Source: Clostridium sp. CAG:967 (lineage in GTDB: Bacteria > Cyanobacteriota > Vampirovibrionia > Gastranaerophilales > Gastranaerophilaceae). From it: a DNA stretch of 13,306 bases. Shown here one piece after another: positions 1-6,205 of this stretch. The position numbers were made by a program, and so were the translations under genes. The notes under the pieces were generated by a model that ran no database searches, was not told the origin of the DNA, and saw only the letters and a list, made by a program, of their open reading frames with translations. The DNA is taken from assembly GCA_000433095.1 (NCBI GenBank), contig HF991475.1, positions 1 through 13,306 on the forward strand. Direction: 5' to 3'. How positions within the stretch are numbered: the stretch's first letter is position 1; every line of letters begins with the position of its first letter.

Positions 1-1384
1 CCGTCTACATCTGCATATACTATGTATCCCTGCTGGTTCATATCTTTTTCGGAAGTTTCATCATCCTGTCCAACAATACGCAATTGAGGGATAAGGTCAG
101 GGTCTTTATGAACGTTATACAAACGGACTCCGTTACGCAAAATCAGGTCGGGAGTTAAGTCTGAAAACTCTGTTGTATCGGCATTTACCGTACTGCCGTC
201 ACATACGCTGTCTGTAGGGCTTATATTTACCAATCTTTCAAATAATTCACAGAAATTTGCTCCTTTTTTAGGTATTGTTGCAGGAATTGCTATACATTTA
301 CAATTTTCTGCACTCCATTCTTTACCTGTTTCACAGGCTGGAGGCCAAGGGTTAATATTTACCCAGCCGCATACTTCAGGTGTGCTGTCAAATTCTTTGC
401 CCAAGCAATATTGTGATGATATTTCACTGTCTGTAGGACTGATATTACAAACAGGAGTTTCGGGGGTTTCAGGTTCTACGCCGCTTTCGGGACAGGTTTC
501 ATCCTGTTTTACCTGACTGCCGTCTGGACAGGTTTTATAGGAAACACAGGTATACTGTACCATTCGATACTCAGCAGTTTCGGGGCTATCGTACTTGTAT
601 GTGGCATAAGTATTTTCTGGACATTCGTACTCATGCACACAGTAATCTCCCTGTAATACAAATGAATAATAAGGTAACTCTGTACAAGTAGGATTATTTT
701 TTACCACTGAAAGAGCACCGCAGTTACCTCTGCCATATTGAGGAGAAGTATCAGTACAGCTGAAAGTACAATTTTTTGACGTATCACTTGTTGTATATCC
801 CGGGCCGGCACCATATGTTGAATTTCCGTCACGTTTGCCAGAACATACCATATAATGATATTCATTAGTTACATTATTTTTTGAATTTCTAATATAATCT
901 AGTACAGCATTATAATCGCACTTTAATTTAGATGCATCTGTGTCAGTTTTGTTATTTCCTCTGAAACTTCCATATACACCCGTATCTTTTGACCAAATAT
1001 CCCAAACATGATAACTAGGGCATCCGTATATTTTAACTTTTTCAGCTTTAGCTGTATTATAAGTAAATAAATTTAAAAACGAAAACTTTATAATATTATT
1101 TTTAGCATGATAAATTTCATCATTAGGATTAAAATCAGCCAACATATTTGAGGTGACTGAACGCAATGTTGAATAAGTTGAATAATATGTATAAGAAATT
1201 ACATTATCTAAACGGGACTTGGTAACTTTTATGCTTACACCTACTATTACGGCTATGATAAGCATTACGACTACTATTTCTGCAAGAGTATAAGCTTTTT
1301 TTCTGCATATACCTGAAAACCTTTTATCAGGAGCTTCTAGATTGCCCCCCCCCCGAAAAATGCAATATTAATAAATCTTCTCAT
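1..1384 (-). CDS. Large prepilin-like cysteine-rich surface protein, 5' part; frameshifted (OFF) by a poly-G tract; runs off the left edge
   Basis: ATG at 1384 follows AAAGGAGC at 1390-1397 and a good promoter. In the start frame, reading passes MRRFINIAFFGGGAI and stops at TAG 1339-1337, just after a run of ten G's. Shifting by one base at the tract opens a frame from 1343 to the window edge with no stop (447 codons). That frame holds a leader ending RKK, then AYTLAE and a V/I-rich helix, which is the type IV prepilin/pseudopilin cleavage and methylation motif with Glu at +5 if cleavage precedes Tyr. Downstream are about 300 residues with roughly 20 cysteines, a short Pro/Glu/Thr hinge (VEPETPETPV) and two copies of NISPTDS. 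No ATG, GTG or TTG exists in the open frame between the tract and the helix, so translation must cross the tract. Family knowledge: such proteins are exported, cleaved by prepilin peptidase, and assembled as minor pilins or pseudopilins. Partner and ligand are unknown. Phase variation is inferred; a sequencing error in the homopolymer is the main alternative. Confidence 0.8.
1345..1354 (-). repeat. Ten-base poly-G (coding strand) homopolymer within the prepilin leader
   Basis: Ten consecutive C's on the plus strand, which are G's in the coding direction. They cover codons 11-14 of the prepilin gene. No other G/C run of comparable length was noticed in this AT-rich window. Eight or eleven G's would restore the frame; nine or ten give stop codons within 15-18 residues. 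Homopolymeric G tracts in 5' coding regions are the classical slipped-strand contingency locus. Confidence 0.9.
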
Positions 1385-1406
1385 AACTGCTCCTTTCCTG
1401 TACATT

Positions 1407-1435
1407 ATTATAACAAGTTTTTAAAACATTTTCAA
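1407..1435 (-). promoter_or_regulatory. Promoter of the prepilin-like gene
   Basis: On the minus strand, TTGAAA (1435-1430), a 17-base spacer and a perfect TATAAT (1412-1407). Transcription would start near 1400, giving a short leader that carries the AAAGGAG ribosome site. Intact expression signals argue that the gene is maintained rather than decaying. Confidence 0.7.
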
Positions 1436-1454
1436 TAATGTTATATGTCGATGA

Positions 1455-1483
1455 TTTACAAATATAAAAAATATTGGTATAAT
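1455..1483 (+). promoter_or_regulatory. Promoter of the two-gene membrane protein operon
   Basis: TTTACA (1455-1460), 17-base spacer, perfect TATAAT (1478-1483). The predicted transcript starts near 1490, just before AAAGG at 1491-1495. This promoter lies inside the longest possible reading frame (from ATG 1445) and so decides for the later start at 1505. It is divergent from the prepilin promoter, with the two -35 boxes about 20 bases apart. Confidence 0.65.
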
Positions 1484-1504
1484 TCTATCAAAAGGCTGGT
1501 TATT

Positions 1505-2401
1505 ATGCATATAAATAATGTTAATGAAAAAACTTCATTGCAGTCAATCGTGGCATTGTCAATACTCTGTTTTATTGTTACTGCTGTATTTGTTTCAATA
1601 TATTCATTCTCAGGTGTAGAAACTTATTCCGTTTCAGGATTTTTTGAATGGGCAGTAACTTCATTTAAGGCTGTCTGCACAGGTGATGTTGAAGATAAAG
1701 TTCTTATGTGGATTTTGTTTGTTATCATACCTGTAGGATTATACGTATGCCTGCTCTGGTCTGTAATTTCCAGAAATGTTGCGTTAAGAGAATTTAATTC
1801 TAAATTGAATTTAAAATCTGTTGATTTATTACAGGACAGAATTAATTTTAACTTTAACAAATCACAATATAACTTTGCCTGCGGGTATGGTGAAGTTAAT
1901 AATCTTGAAATGGTTCTTAAAACAATGCTTGTACACACAAAATACGGCACAAATATTGTTTTAAAACAGATAACTTTAAATTTTACCGTATTAAACAACA
2001 AAAACTTCTCTTTAAGTAATACCCCTGTTGCTCCTATGGGTTTGATTTATAAAATTCTTGAATACAGCAGGTATATGAATAATTTTTCATATAAATTTGA
2101 TGGGGCAGGAGTTTCAGAAGATTATCGTGAAAAAATAGAAAACTATCTGTCACAGGGCGACAAAACGTTTATTGCATCAAGTAAAGAAAATAACATGAAA
2201 TGGGCTTCTATATTATTCTTTATTGCAGGACTTTTTATGTTATTTGCATCAAAAGATTTTGCTATTATAACTTTTCAGGACGGCTACGGATACTGGATTA
2301 TTCTTATGCCTTTTATGCTTGTAATAGTTTCGTTTATCTTCGATATTATTTTGATTATCAACTCAATAAACAAAAACAAATTCAGAGGTTATAATGGATA
2401 A
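1505..2401 (+). CDS. Four-helix membrane protein of unknown function
   Basis: I do not recognise the family. From the ATG at 1505 the protein has 298 residues. Hydrophobic segments lie at about 13-34, 66-88, 232-256 and 263-288. Between helices 2 and 3 is a soluble stretch of about 140 residues, probably cytosolic by the basic residues after helix 2 (SRNVALREF), with beta-type alternation. The ATG at 1445 would add 20 residues, but it has no ribosome site and the promoter TATAAT falls inside that extension; ATG 1505 has AAAGG nine bases upstream. The stop overlaps the next gene's start (2394-2401), so the two are translationally coupled, and the product probably works with the TPR membrane protein encoded next. 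No enzyme motif is visible. A pore, scaffold or secretion accessory role are all open. Confidence 0.75.
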   Translation: MHINNVNEKTSLQSIVALSILCFIVTAVFVSIYSFSGVETYSVSGFFEWAVTSFKAVCTGDVEDKVLMWILFVIIPVGLYVCLLWSVISRNVALREFNSKLNLKSVDLLQDRINFNFNKSQYNFACGYGEVNNLEMVLKTMLVHTKYGTNIVLKQITLNFTVLNNKNFSLSNTPVAPMGLIYKILEYSRYMNNFSYKFDGAGVSEDYREKIENYLSQGDKTFIASSKENNMKWASILFFIAGLFMLFASKDFAIITFQDGYGYWIILMPFMLVIVSFIFDIILIINSINKNKFRGYNG

Positions 2402-3677
2402 AGAATTAAGCGAAATTATCGAACAAATAGAAAACAGGGTTACAGAGCTTAACAAACAATCAAGCAATGAAGAAAAACAAAAAATACTTGATGATATAGA
2501 TAATGCTCTTTATATTGATCCTGTAAATGTCAGTATTCTTATCTGGAAAGGGTTTTACCATGAAGCTCTCGAAGAATACGACCAAGCTATTGAAACCTTT
2601 GAACAAGTTTTACAAATTGAGCCAAACAACGAGATTGCAAAAGATTCATTAAAAAATTGTAATGAGTTTAAAAAATGGGCTTTAGAAGATGTTACAAAAG
2701 AATTTTCTCCTGAAGATTATATAAAAACCTCTGCTTCTTCTTCAACAAGCAATTCCAACAATTTAAAATGGCTTAATGTTTATTCTATTGTTGCTTTAAA
2801 AATTCTTCTTCTGGGAGTAATTATATATGCATTTTTTCAGCCTTTAATATTCGGTTATACTGATACACAACTGCCAAAATCTTACAGAATTCAAGAATAT
2901 AACCCTCAGCAATTAACAATAAACAAGCCGTCGGATTACAACGGAAAAAGCAAGGCAGAAGTATTTAGCATAAGAAAAAAATTCGTACAGACTTCGCTGT
3001 TTAACAAACCTGATTATGAGCCTGACGACAACACATTCGGACAAATCGAAGACGGCAAACCATGGTGGGGTATTAATCAAATTGTCTGTTCTGAATACAA
3101 TAATCCGAACTTTAACAAAACAGCAGGTGTTTCTGCCGTAAGTAAACACATGAATAATCCGAATATACTTGTGGGAACTGTTTTTCCGTTTAATTTCTTC
3201 AAAGAATACGACAGTATAGGATATTGCACAGCAGAATACGCAAAAACTTTCCCTAAAAAAATGGAATATATTAAGGACAAAAATTTAATCATAGCAACCT
3301 ATGACATGGACAAACGTATTTTAAACTCTTTTATTAATTGGCGTGGCAGAAGACGCCACTATTTCTTAAATCTTACAGGATTAAACGCTAAAGATTTAGG
3401 TTACAAATACGGTTATGCCTTTGATTTAAAAAATATTGAAATGACAGAGCCCGTAAATATTTCAAAAGAAATTTACAGGTTCAAAGATTTTGTTCACGTT
3501 GGTGCAAGCTGCGGTGTGCAGGGAGGTTGTAACAATATTTCACCTCATCAGACAGAACTTGATTACAGATTGCTGCACCTGCCTGCCGAAATGACAATAA
3601 AGCTTTGGAAAGAAAAGCCGATGAACCCTTATATGAAAGCAGATATTTATTACAGAATAAGGTTTGAAAAAATTTAA
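2394..3677 (+). CDS. TPR-containing single-pass membrane protein of unknown function
   Basis: This 427-residue protein begins at an ATG overlapping the previous stop by eight bases, with AGAGG at 2384-2388. Residues about 30-90 look like one to two tetratricopeptide repeats (pattern around WKGFYHEALEEYDQAIETF, ending in a typical IEPNNEIAK), a fold used for protein-protein contacts. A Ser/Asn-rich linker (113-124) leads to one transmembrane helix at about 128-152. Residues 155-427 form a large domain, probably outside the membrane, with many aromatic residues (PWWGINQ, INWRGRRRHY) and cysteines near CGVQGGCNN. I do not recognise this C-terminal domain. The topology suggests a cytosolic TPR docking platform tied to an extracytoplasmic sensor or structural domain. 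It is last in its operon, followed by a strong hairpin terminator. Confidence 0.8.
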   Translation: MDKELSEIIEQIENRVTELNKQSSNEEKQKILDDIDNALYIDPVNVSILIWKGFYHEALEEYDQAIETFEQVLQIEPNNEIAKDSLKNCNEFKKWALEDVTKEFSPEDYIKTSASSSTSNSNNLKWLNVYSIVALKILLLGVIIYAFFQPLIFGYTDTQLPKSYRIQEYNPQQLTINKPSDYNGKSKAEVFSIRKKFVQTSLFNKPDYEPDDNTFGQIEDGKPWWGINQIVCSEYNNPNFNKTAGVSAVSKHMNNPNILVGTVFPFNFFKEYDSIGYCTAEYAKTFPKKMEYIKDKNLIIATYDMDKRILNSFINWRGRRRHYFLNLTGLNAKDLGYKYGYAFDLKNIEMTEPVNISKEIYRFKDFVHVGASCGVQGGCNNISPHQTELDYRLLHLPAEMTIKLWKEKPMNPYMKADIYYRIRFEKI

Positions 3678-3697
3678 AATAATAAGCTTGTTTAAAC

Positions 3698-3732
3698 AAA
3701 AACAACCTCTCTCAATGAGAAAGGTTGTTTTT
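3698..3732. terminator. Bidirectional rho-independent terminator
   Basis: A 16-base stem (3698-3713 against 3717-3732) with a single mismatch and a three-base AAT loop. A's on one side and T's on the other give a U-run in either direction. It lies between the convergent TPR gene (ends 3677) and rpsR (ends 3752) and probably serves both. Confidence 0.85.
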
Positions 3733-3751
3733 AGTTTTTGCTTACAATCCG

Positions 3752-3985
3752 TTAGTCAAAAACGTAGTCAATGATTGCAGCTTCTCTAGCACGTTTGATT
3801 GCTGTAGCAATCATTCTCTGGTGTTTTGAGCAGTTACCTGTAATTCTGCGAGGAATAATTTTTCCTGCTTCTGTCAAGTATCTTTTTAATTTTGCTGCAT
3901 CTTTGTAATCAATTGCTTCTACTTTGTCTGCACAAAGACTGCAATTTTTACGTTTTTTCTTGTCATCGTTGTTTTGTCTTGCCAT
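3752..3985 (-). CDS. rpsR: 30S ribosomal protein S18
   Basis: A 77-residue basic protein of the usual S18 length. It contains the conserved core seen as YKDAAKLKRYLTEAGKIIPRR followed by GNCSKHQRMIATAIKRAREA. S18 binds 16S rRNA in the platform of the small subunit as a heterodimer with S6, encoded upstream in the same cluster. The N-terminal CSLC and the later CSKH make a C4-like metal-binding set, so this is probably the zinc-containing S18 form, though metal binding is inferred. The ribosome site GAAAGG lies within the end of the preceding small gene, whose stop is only four bases upstream, so translation is likely coupled. Confidence 0.97.
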   Translation of the reverse strand: MARQNNDDKKKRKNCSLCADKVEAIDYKDAAKLKRYLTEAGKIIPRRITGNCSKHQRMIATAIKRAREAAIIDYVFD

Positions 3986-3989
3986 TTTT

Positions 3990-4238
3990 CTAAATCAGCC
4001 TTTCTAGCCCTTTTTTATCTACATTATTATTTTTTTCTGTTCCCAAAATGATTTGCTTAACCATTTTGCTCATCAACGGATAACGATCACTGTTATTTTG
4101 TCTGTAAAATCCGTTAATTAAACCGTTATTACCTTTTCTTAAGTCAGGTAAGTAAGGGTGAGTTTTTTGTCTTAATTTATGAACATTTTCAATTGCTTTT
4201 GCAACTTTAGCCTGTTCAATTTTTGTTATGTGTGCCAT
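3990..4238 (-). CDS. Small basic protein of unknown function between ssb and rpsR
   Basis: I do not recognise this 82-residue protein. The ATG at 4238 is preceded by AAAGGA nine bases upstream; a TTG at 4256 would add six residues but overlaps that ribosome site. The sequence is Lys/Arg/Asn-rich with an amphipathic N-terminal helix (about residues 4-25) and a middle motif HPYLPDLRKGNNGLINGFYR. It has no signal peptide or membrane segment. It ends four bases before rpsR, and its last codons hold the rpsR ribosome site, so it is almost certainly co-translated with S18. Basic charge and position suggest a ribosome- or RNA-associated protein, but that is inference from context only. Confidence 0.75.
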   Translation of the reverse strand: MAHITKIEQAKVAKAIENVHKLRQKTHPYLPDLRKGNNGLINGFYRQNNSDRYPLMSKMVKQIILGTEKNNNVDKKGLERLI

Positions 4239-4283
4239 ATTTGGGGTTCCTTTCAATGTATGTGTCTTTTAAAGCTCTCCCAA

Positions 4284-4311
4284 ATATTAAACCATTTTTT
4301 TGAAGTGTTAA
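4284..4311 (-). promoter_or_regulatory. Candidate promoter with overlapping palindrome for the small gene and rpsR
   Basis: Minus strand: TTAACA (4311-4306), 16-base spacer, TAATAT (4289-4284), with a start near 4277. The -35 sits inside a perfect inverted repeat, AAGTGTT-A-AACACTT (4303-4317), which has the form of an operator or a short hairpin. On the plus strand the same hairpin is followed by T's and could also end any rightward antisense transcript. Confidence 0.4.
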
Positions 4312-4319
4312 ACACTTTT

Positions 4320-4342
4320 TTGCAGTCGTACCTTTGCCCGGC
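4320..4342. repeat. Direct repeat copy 1 in the ssb-rpsR intergenic segment
   Basis: A 23-base unit beginning TTGCAGTCGTACC and ending CCCGGC. It recurs at 4427-4449 in the same orientation with one mismatch, 107 bases away. It looks more G+C-rich than the surrounding spacer. Confidence 0.8.
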
Positions 4343-4363
4343 TGTTGACTTCGCCTCGCATTA

Positions 4364-4417
4364 AACGGTACCGTTCACAACAACAACGAAAACTCATCGT
4401 TTACGTTGATTGTTGTT
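4364..4417. other. Palindrome and hairpin between the two direct repeats
   Basis: AACGGTACCGTT (4364-4375) is a perfect 12-base palindrome. Next to it, AACAACAACG (4379-4388) can pair with CGTTGATTGTTGTT (4404-4417), leaving a four-base bulge and a loop of about 15 bases. Together with the flanking repeats this gives structured non-coding sequence directly downstream of the ssb stop. It matches no riboswitch or ribosomal leader that I can identify. Confidence 0.45.
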
Positions 4418-4426
4418 CAACTCTCC

Positions 4427-4449
4427 TTGCAGTCGTACCTTTGCTCGGC
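4427..4449. repeat. Direct repeat copy 2 in the ssb-rpsR intergenic segment
   Basis: Second copy of the 23-base unit at 4320-4342, with T replacing C at one position. It ends four bases short of the ssb stop codon (4456-4454). Confidence 0.8.
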
Positions 4450-4453
4450 GGGT

Positions 4454-4855
4454 TTAGAACGGAATTTCGTCTTCGTTAATCAATTCATTTGACATATCAT
4501 CTGATTCAAACTTAACGATTTCTTCTGTTCCGAACTTTGAATCAGAAACCGCCATTGCACCTTCACCGAGTTTTTCGATTGTGTTGGCATCAATTTCATA
4601 AATTCTTTTTTCTGAACCGTCATCCATTTTAACTGCTGCTGTTTGAAGTCTGCCTTCAACCAGCACACGTTCACCTTTAGAAATTGAAGATACGATTTCA
4701 TCAAGAGCATTTCTTCTTGAAATTACTCTGATAAGAGTTTCTTCTCTTTCGCCGATATTAAGAACAAAAGCAGATACCGCAATATTGTTTTGTGTAAAAC
4801 GTTTTTCCGGCGCTCTGTATACTGTTCCTGTTACTACTGATTTTGCAAGTGACAT
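4454..4855 (-). CDS. ssb: Single-stranded DNA-binding protein
   Basis: A 133-residue SSB. Residues 1 to about 105 form the OB fold: the N-terminal strand SVVTGTVYRAPEKRF, the hydrophobic strand SAFVLNIG, and KGERVLVEGRLQT, the strand-turn typical of bacterial SSBs. An acidic tail follows, ending in DEIPF, the variant of the usual DDIPF tip that recruits replication and repair proteins. SSB coats single-stranded DNA at forks and repair sites, normally as a tetramer. The linker is short, so the protein is smaller than the E. coli form. It lies 28 bases after rpsF, the usual neighbour; the ribosome site is weak (GAAAGAAG), which fits coupling to rpsF. Confidence 0.96.
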   Translation of the reverse strand: MSLAKSVVTGTVYRAPEKRFTQNNIAVSAFVLNIGEREETLIRVISRRNALDEIVSSISKGERVLVEGRLQTAAVKMDDGSEKRIYEIDANTIEKLGEGAMAVSDSKFGTEEIVKFESDDMSNELINEDEIPF

Positions 4856-4883
4856 TTTTTCTTCTTTCTTTTATTAAAGTAAA

Positions 4884-5183
4884 TTAAACATTTGCTGTTT
4901 TTGAAGCTTCAAGAAACATTGTTCTTAAAACATCGTCATTCAATTTTAATTGACGTCTGAATTCAGCAACTTTTTCTTCAGGCAAGCTGATTAAAGAAAC
5001 TACGAAAAATCCGTCTCTGAAATTTTGGATTTCATAAGCTAATTTTTTTCTGCCTGATTTGTCTGTAGATTCGACTTTTCCGCCGAAATCAGCAACTGAT
5101 TTGCCTAACGCTTCAACTGCTTTATCTACTTCTTCTGCATCTAAATTCGGTTTAAATACAGTTAATAATTCATAAGTTTTCAT
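4884..5183 (-). CDS. rpsF: 30S ribosomal protein S6
   Basis: A 99-residue protein of the normal S6 length, starting with the conserved MKTYELLTVFKPNL strand and continuing with SGRKKLAYEIQNFRDGFFVV and a C-terminal LNDDVLRTMF. S6 dimerises with S18 on the 30S platform, and both genes are in this cluster. GGAGAAATAGTAA before the ATG gives a strong ribosome site. A 59-base gap separates it from dapF and could hold an internal leader. GTGTAT and ATACAC there can pair around an ATGTTAACAT palindrome, but no CCG-type S6:S18 binding loop is evident. Confidence 0.97.
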   Translation of the reverse strand: MKTYELLTVFKPNLDAEEVDKAVEALGKSVADFGGKVESTDKSGRKKLAYEIQNFRDGFFVVSLISLPEEKVAEFRRQLKLNDDVLRTMFLEASKTANV

Positions 5184-5242
5184 TTACTATTTCTCCTTCG
5201 TTTTTAGTGTATGGAATAATGTTAACATGAAAATACACGTAA

Positions 5243-6076
5243 TTACAATATATACTCTGCAAAAAAGCTGTAGTTAGCAGAGCCGATAAGGAAAATATCC
5301 TGATGAGTATCATCCTTAGAACCTTGCCATTCAACGAATACAGGTCCTCCAAGAAGATTTACTTTTACTTTTTGTTCTGTTAAGTTATTTAAAACACAGG
5401 CTACAACACTTGCACAAGCACCTGTTCCGCAAGCTAAAGTAATTCCGCAGCCTCGTTCGTAAACACGCATATCAATTTCCATTCTTGATTTCACTTTTAC
5501 AAATTCCGTGTTTGTTTTTTCAGGGAAATATTCGTGTGTTTCTATTACAGGTCCGTATTTTTCAGCCAATTCCATAGGATCTTCACCGGTAATTATTACA
5601 CAGTGAGGATTTCCCATAGAAACAGGGGTTATATCAAACTGTCTGTCCAGAACTGTTATTTTTCTTTCACCCCAGAACGGAATTTTTTTATCTTCAAGAA
5701 CAGGTTTTCCCATATTTACTTTTACAAGGTTGTTATCTAAAAGTTCAGGTTTTATAACTCCGGCAAGAGTTTGAACGCTAAAGGCTTTCTTGTCTACAAG
5801 TTTGTTATCGTATGCATATTTGGCAAAGCATCTCATACCGTTGCCGCACATTTGGGCTGTTGAACCGTCAGAATTGTAAAAATACCACCCCAAATCGGTT
5901 TCTTCTGTATTTGTTTTAGGGATAATCATTCCGTCAGCACCTACTCCGAAGTTGCGGTTGCAGACTTTTTTTGCCAGATCTTCCATTTTCATGCCTGTTT
6001 TTTCATACTCGGAATAATCTATTATTACAAAATCATTTCCGCATCCCTGCATTTTAGTTAATTTTATCGTTTTCAT
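5243..6076 (-). CDS. dapF: Diaminopimelate epimerase
   Basis: Converts LL- to meso-diaminopimelate, the last step before lysine and a cross-linking residue of peptidoglycan. The 277-residue protein carries both catalytic cysteines: Cys77 in MCGNGMRC and Cys216 in ACGTGAC. It also has the N-terminal substrate motif QGCGNDF, FGVGADG at about 43-49 and GNPHCV at about 155-160. The ATG at 6076 has AGAGGA five bases upstream; an upstream TTG at 6097 would add MLKKRTN but covers that ribosome site. It heads the minus-strand cluster and reads toward rpsF, so lysine/cell-wall and ribosomal genes may share a transcript. No key residue is missing. Confidence 0.97.
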   Translation of the reverse strand: MKTIKLTKMQGCGNDFVIIDYSEYEKTGMKMEDLAKKVCNRNFGVGADGMIIPKTNTEETDLGWYFYNSDGSTAQMCGNGMRCFAKYAYDNKLVDKKAFSVQTLAGVIKPELLDNNLVKVNMGKPVLEDKKIPFWGERKITVLDRQFDITPVSMGNPHCVIITGEDPMELAEKYGPVIETHEYFPEKTNTEFVKVKSRMEIDMRVYERGCGITLACGTGACASVVACVLNNLTEQKVKVNLLGGPVFVEWQGSKDDTHQDIFLIGSANYSFFAEYIL

Positions 6077-6096
6077 ATTTGTCCTCTTTTTCAACA

Positions 6097-6102
6097 ATTA
6101 TA
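6097..6102 (-). promoter_or_regulatory. Candidate -10 box for dapF
   Basis: A perfect TATAAT on the minus strand, 20 bases before the dapF start. The best -35 is a weak TTTAGA at an 18-base distance. The start of transcription would be near 6090. Confidence 0.45.
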
Positions 6103-6138
6103 TAATAAAAATATATGTTTTCTAAAATGTAAAAATTA

Positions 6139-6168
6139 TTGACTTAATCTGCAAATAAGATGTAATAT
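6139..6168 (+). promoter_or_regulatory. Promoter of the potassium transporter gene
   Basis: TTGACT (6139-6144), 18-base spacer and TAATAT (6163-6168). Transcription would start near 6175, followed by AAAGGA at 6192-6197, eight bases before the ATG at 6206. Confidence 0.55.
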
Positions 6169-6205
6169 ATTTTAGAATATTTTTTGGGAAAAAAGGATTA
6201 CAATA

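Noticed and set aside
1445..1504. Upstream start (ATG 1445) for the four-helix membrane protein
   Set aside because: No ribosome site, and a near-consensus promoter TTTACA-17-TATAAT lies within this stretch; ATG 1505 has AAAGG at suitable spacing.
1624..2001. Minus-strand open frame of 125 codons
   Set aside because: Lies inside the plus-strand membrane protein gene, has no ribosome site or recognisable protein pattern, and is a shadow frame.
4239..4256. TTG start at 4256 for the small basic gene
   Set aside because: The extension overlaps the AAAGGA ribosome site that serves ATG 4238.
4179..4364. Plus-strand open frame of 61 codons
   Set aside because: Antisense to the small basic gene and its spacer, Cys/Phe-rich low-complexity product, no ribosome site or promoter.
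5184..5242. S6:S18 autoregulatory leader between dapF and rpsF
   Set aside because: An imperfect stem is possible (GTGTAT/ATACAC), but no CCG-containing bulge typical of the S6:S18 motif could be found.
6077..6097. TTG start at 6097 for dapF
   Set aside because: It would precede the AGAGGA ribosome site; family members begin at the equivalent of MKTIKLTKMQG from ATG 6076.
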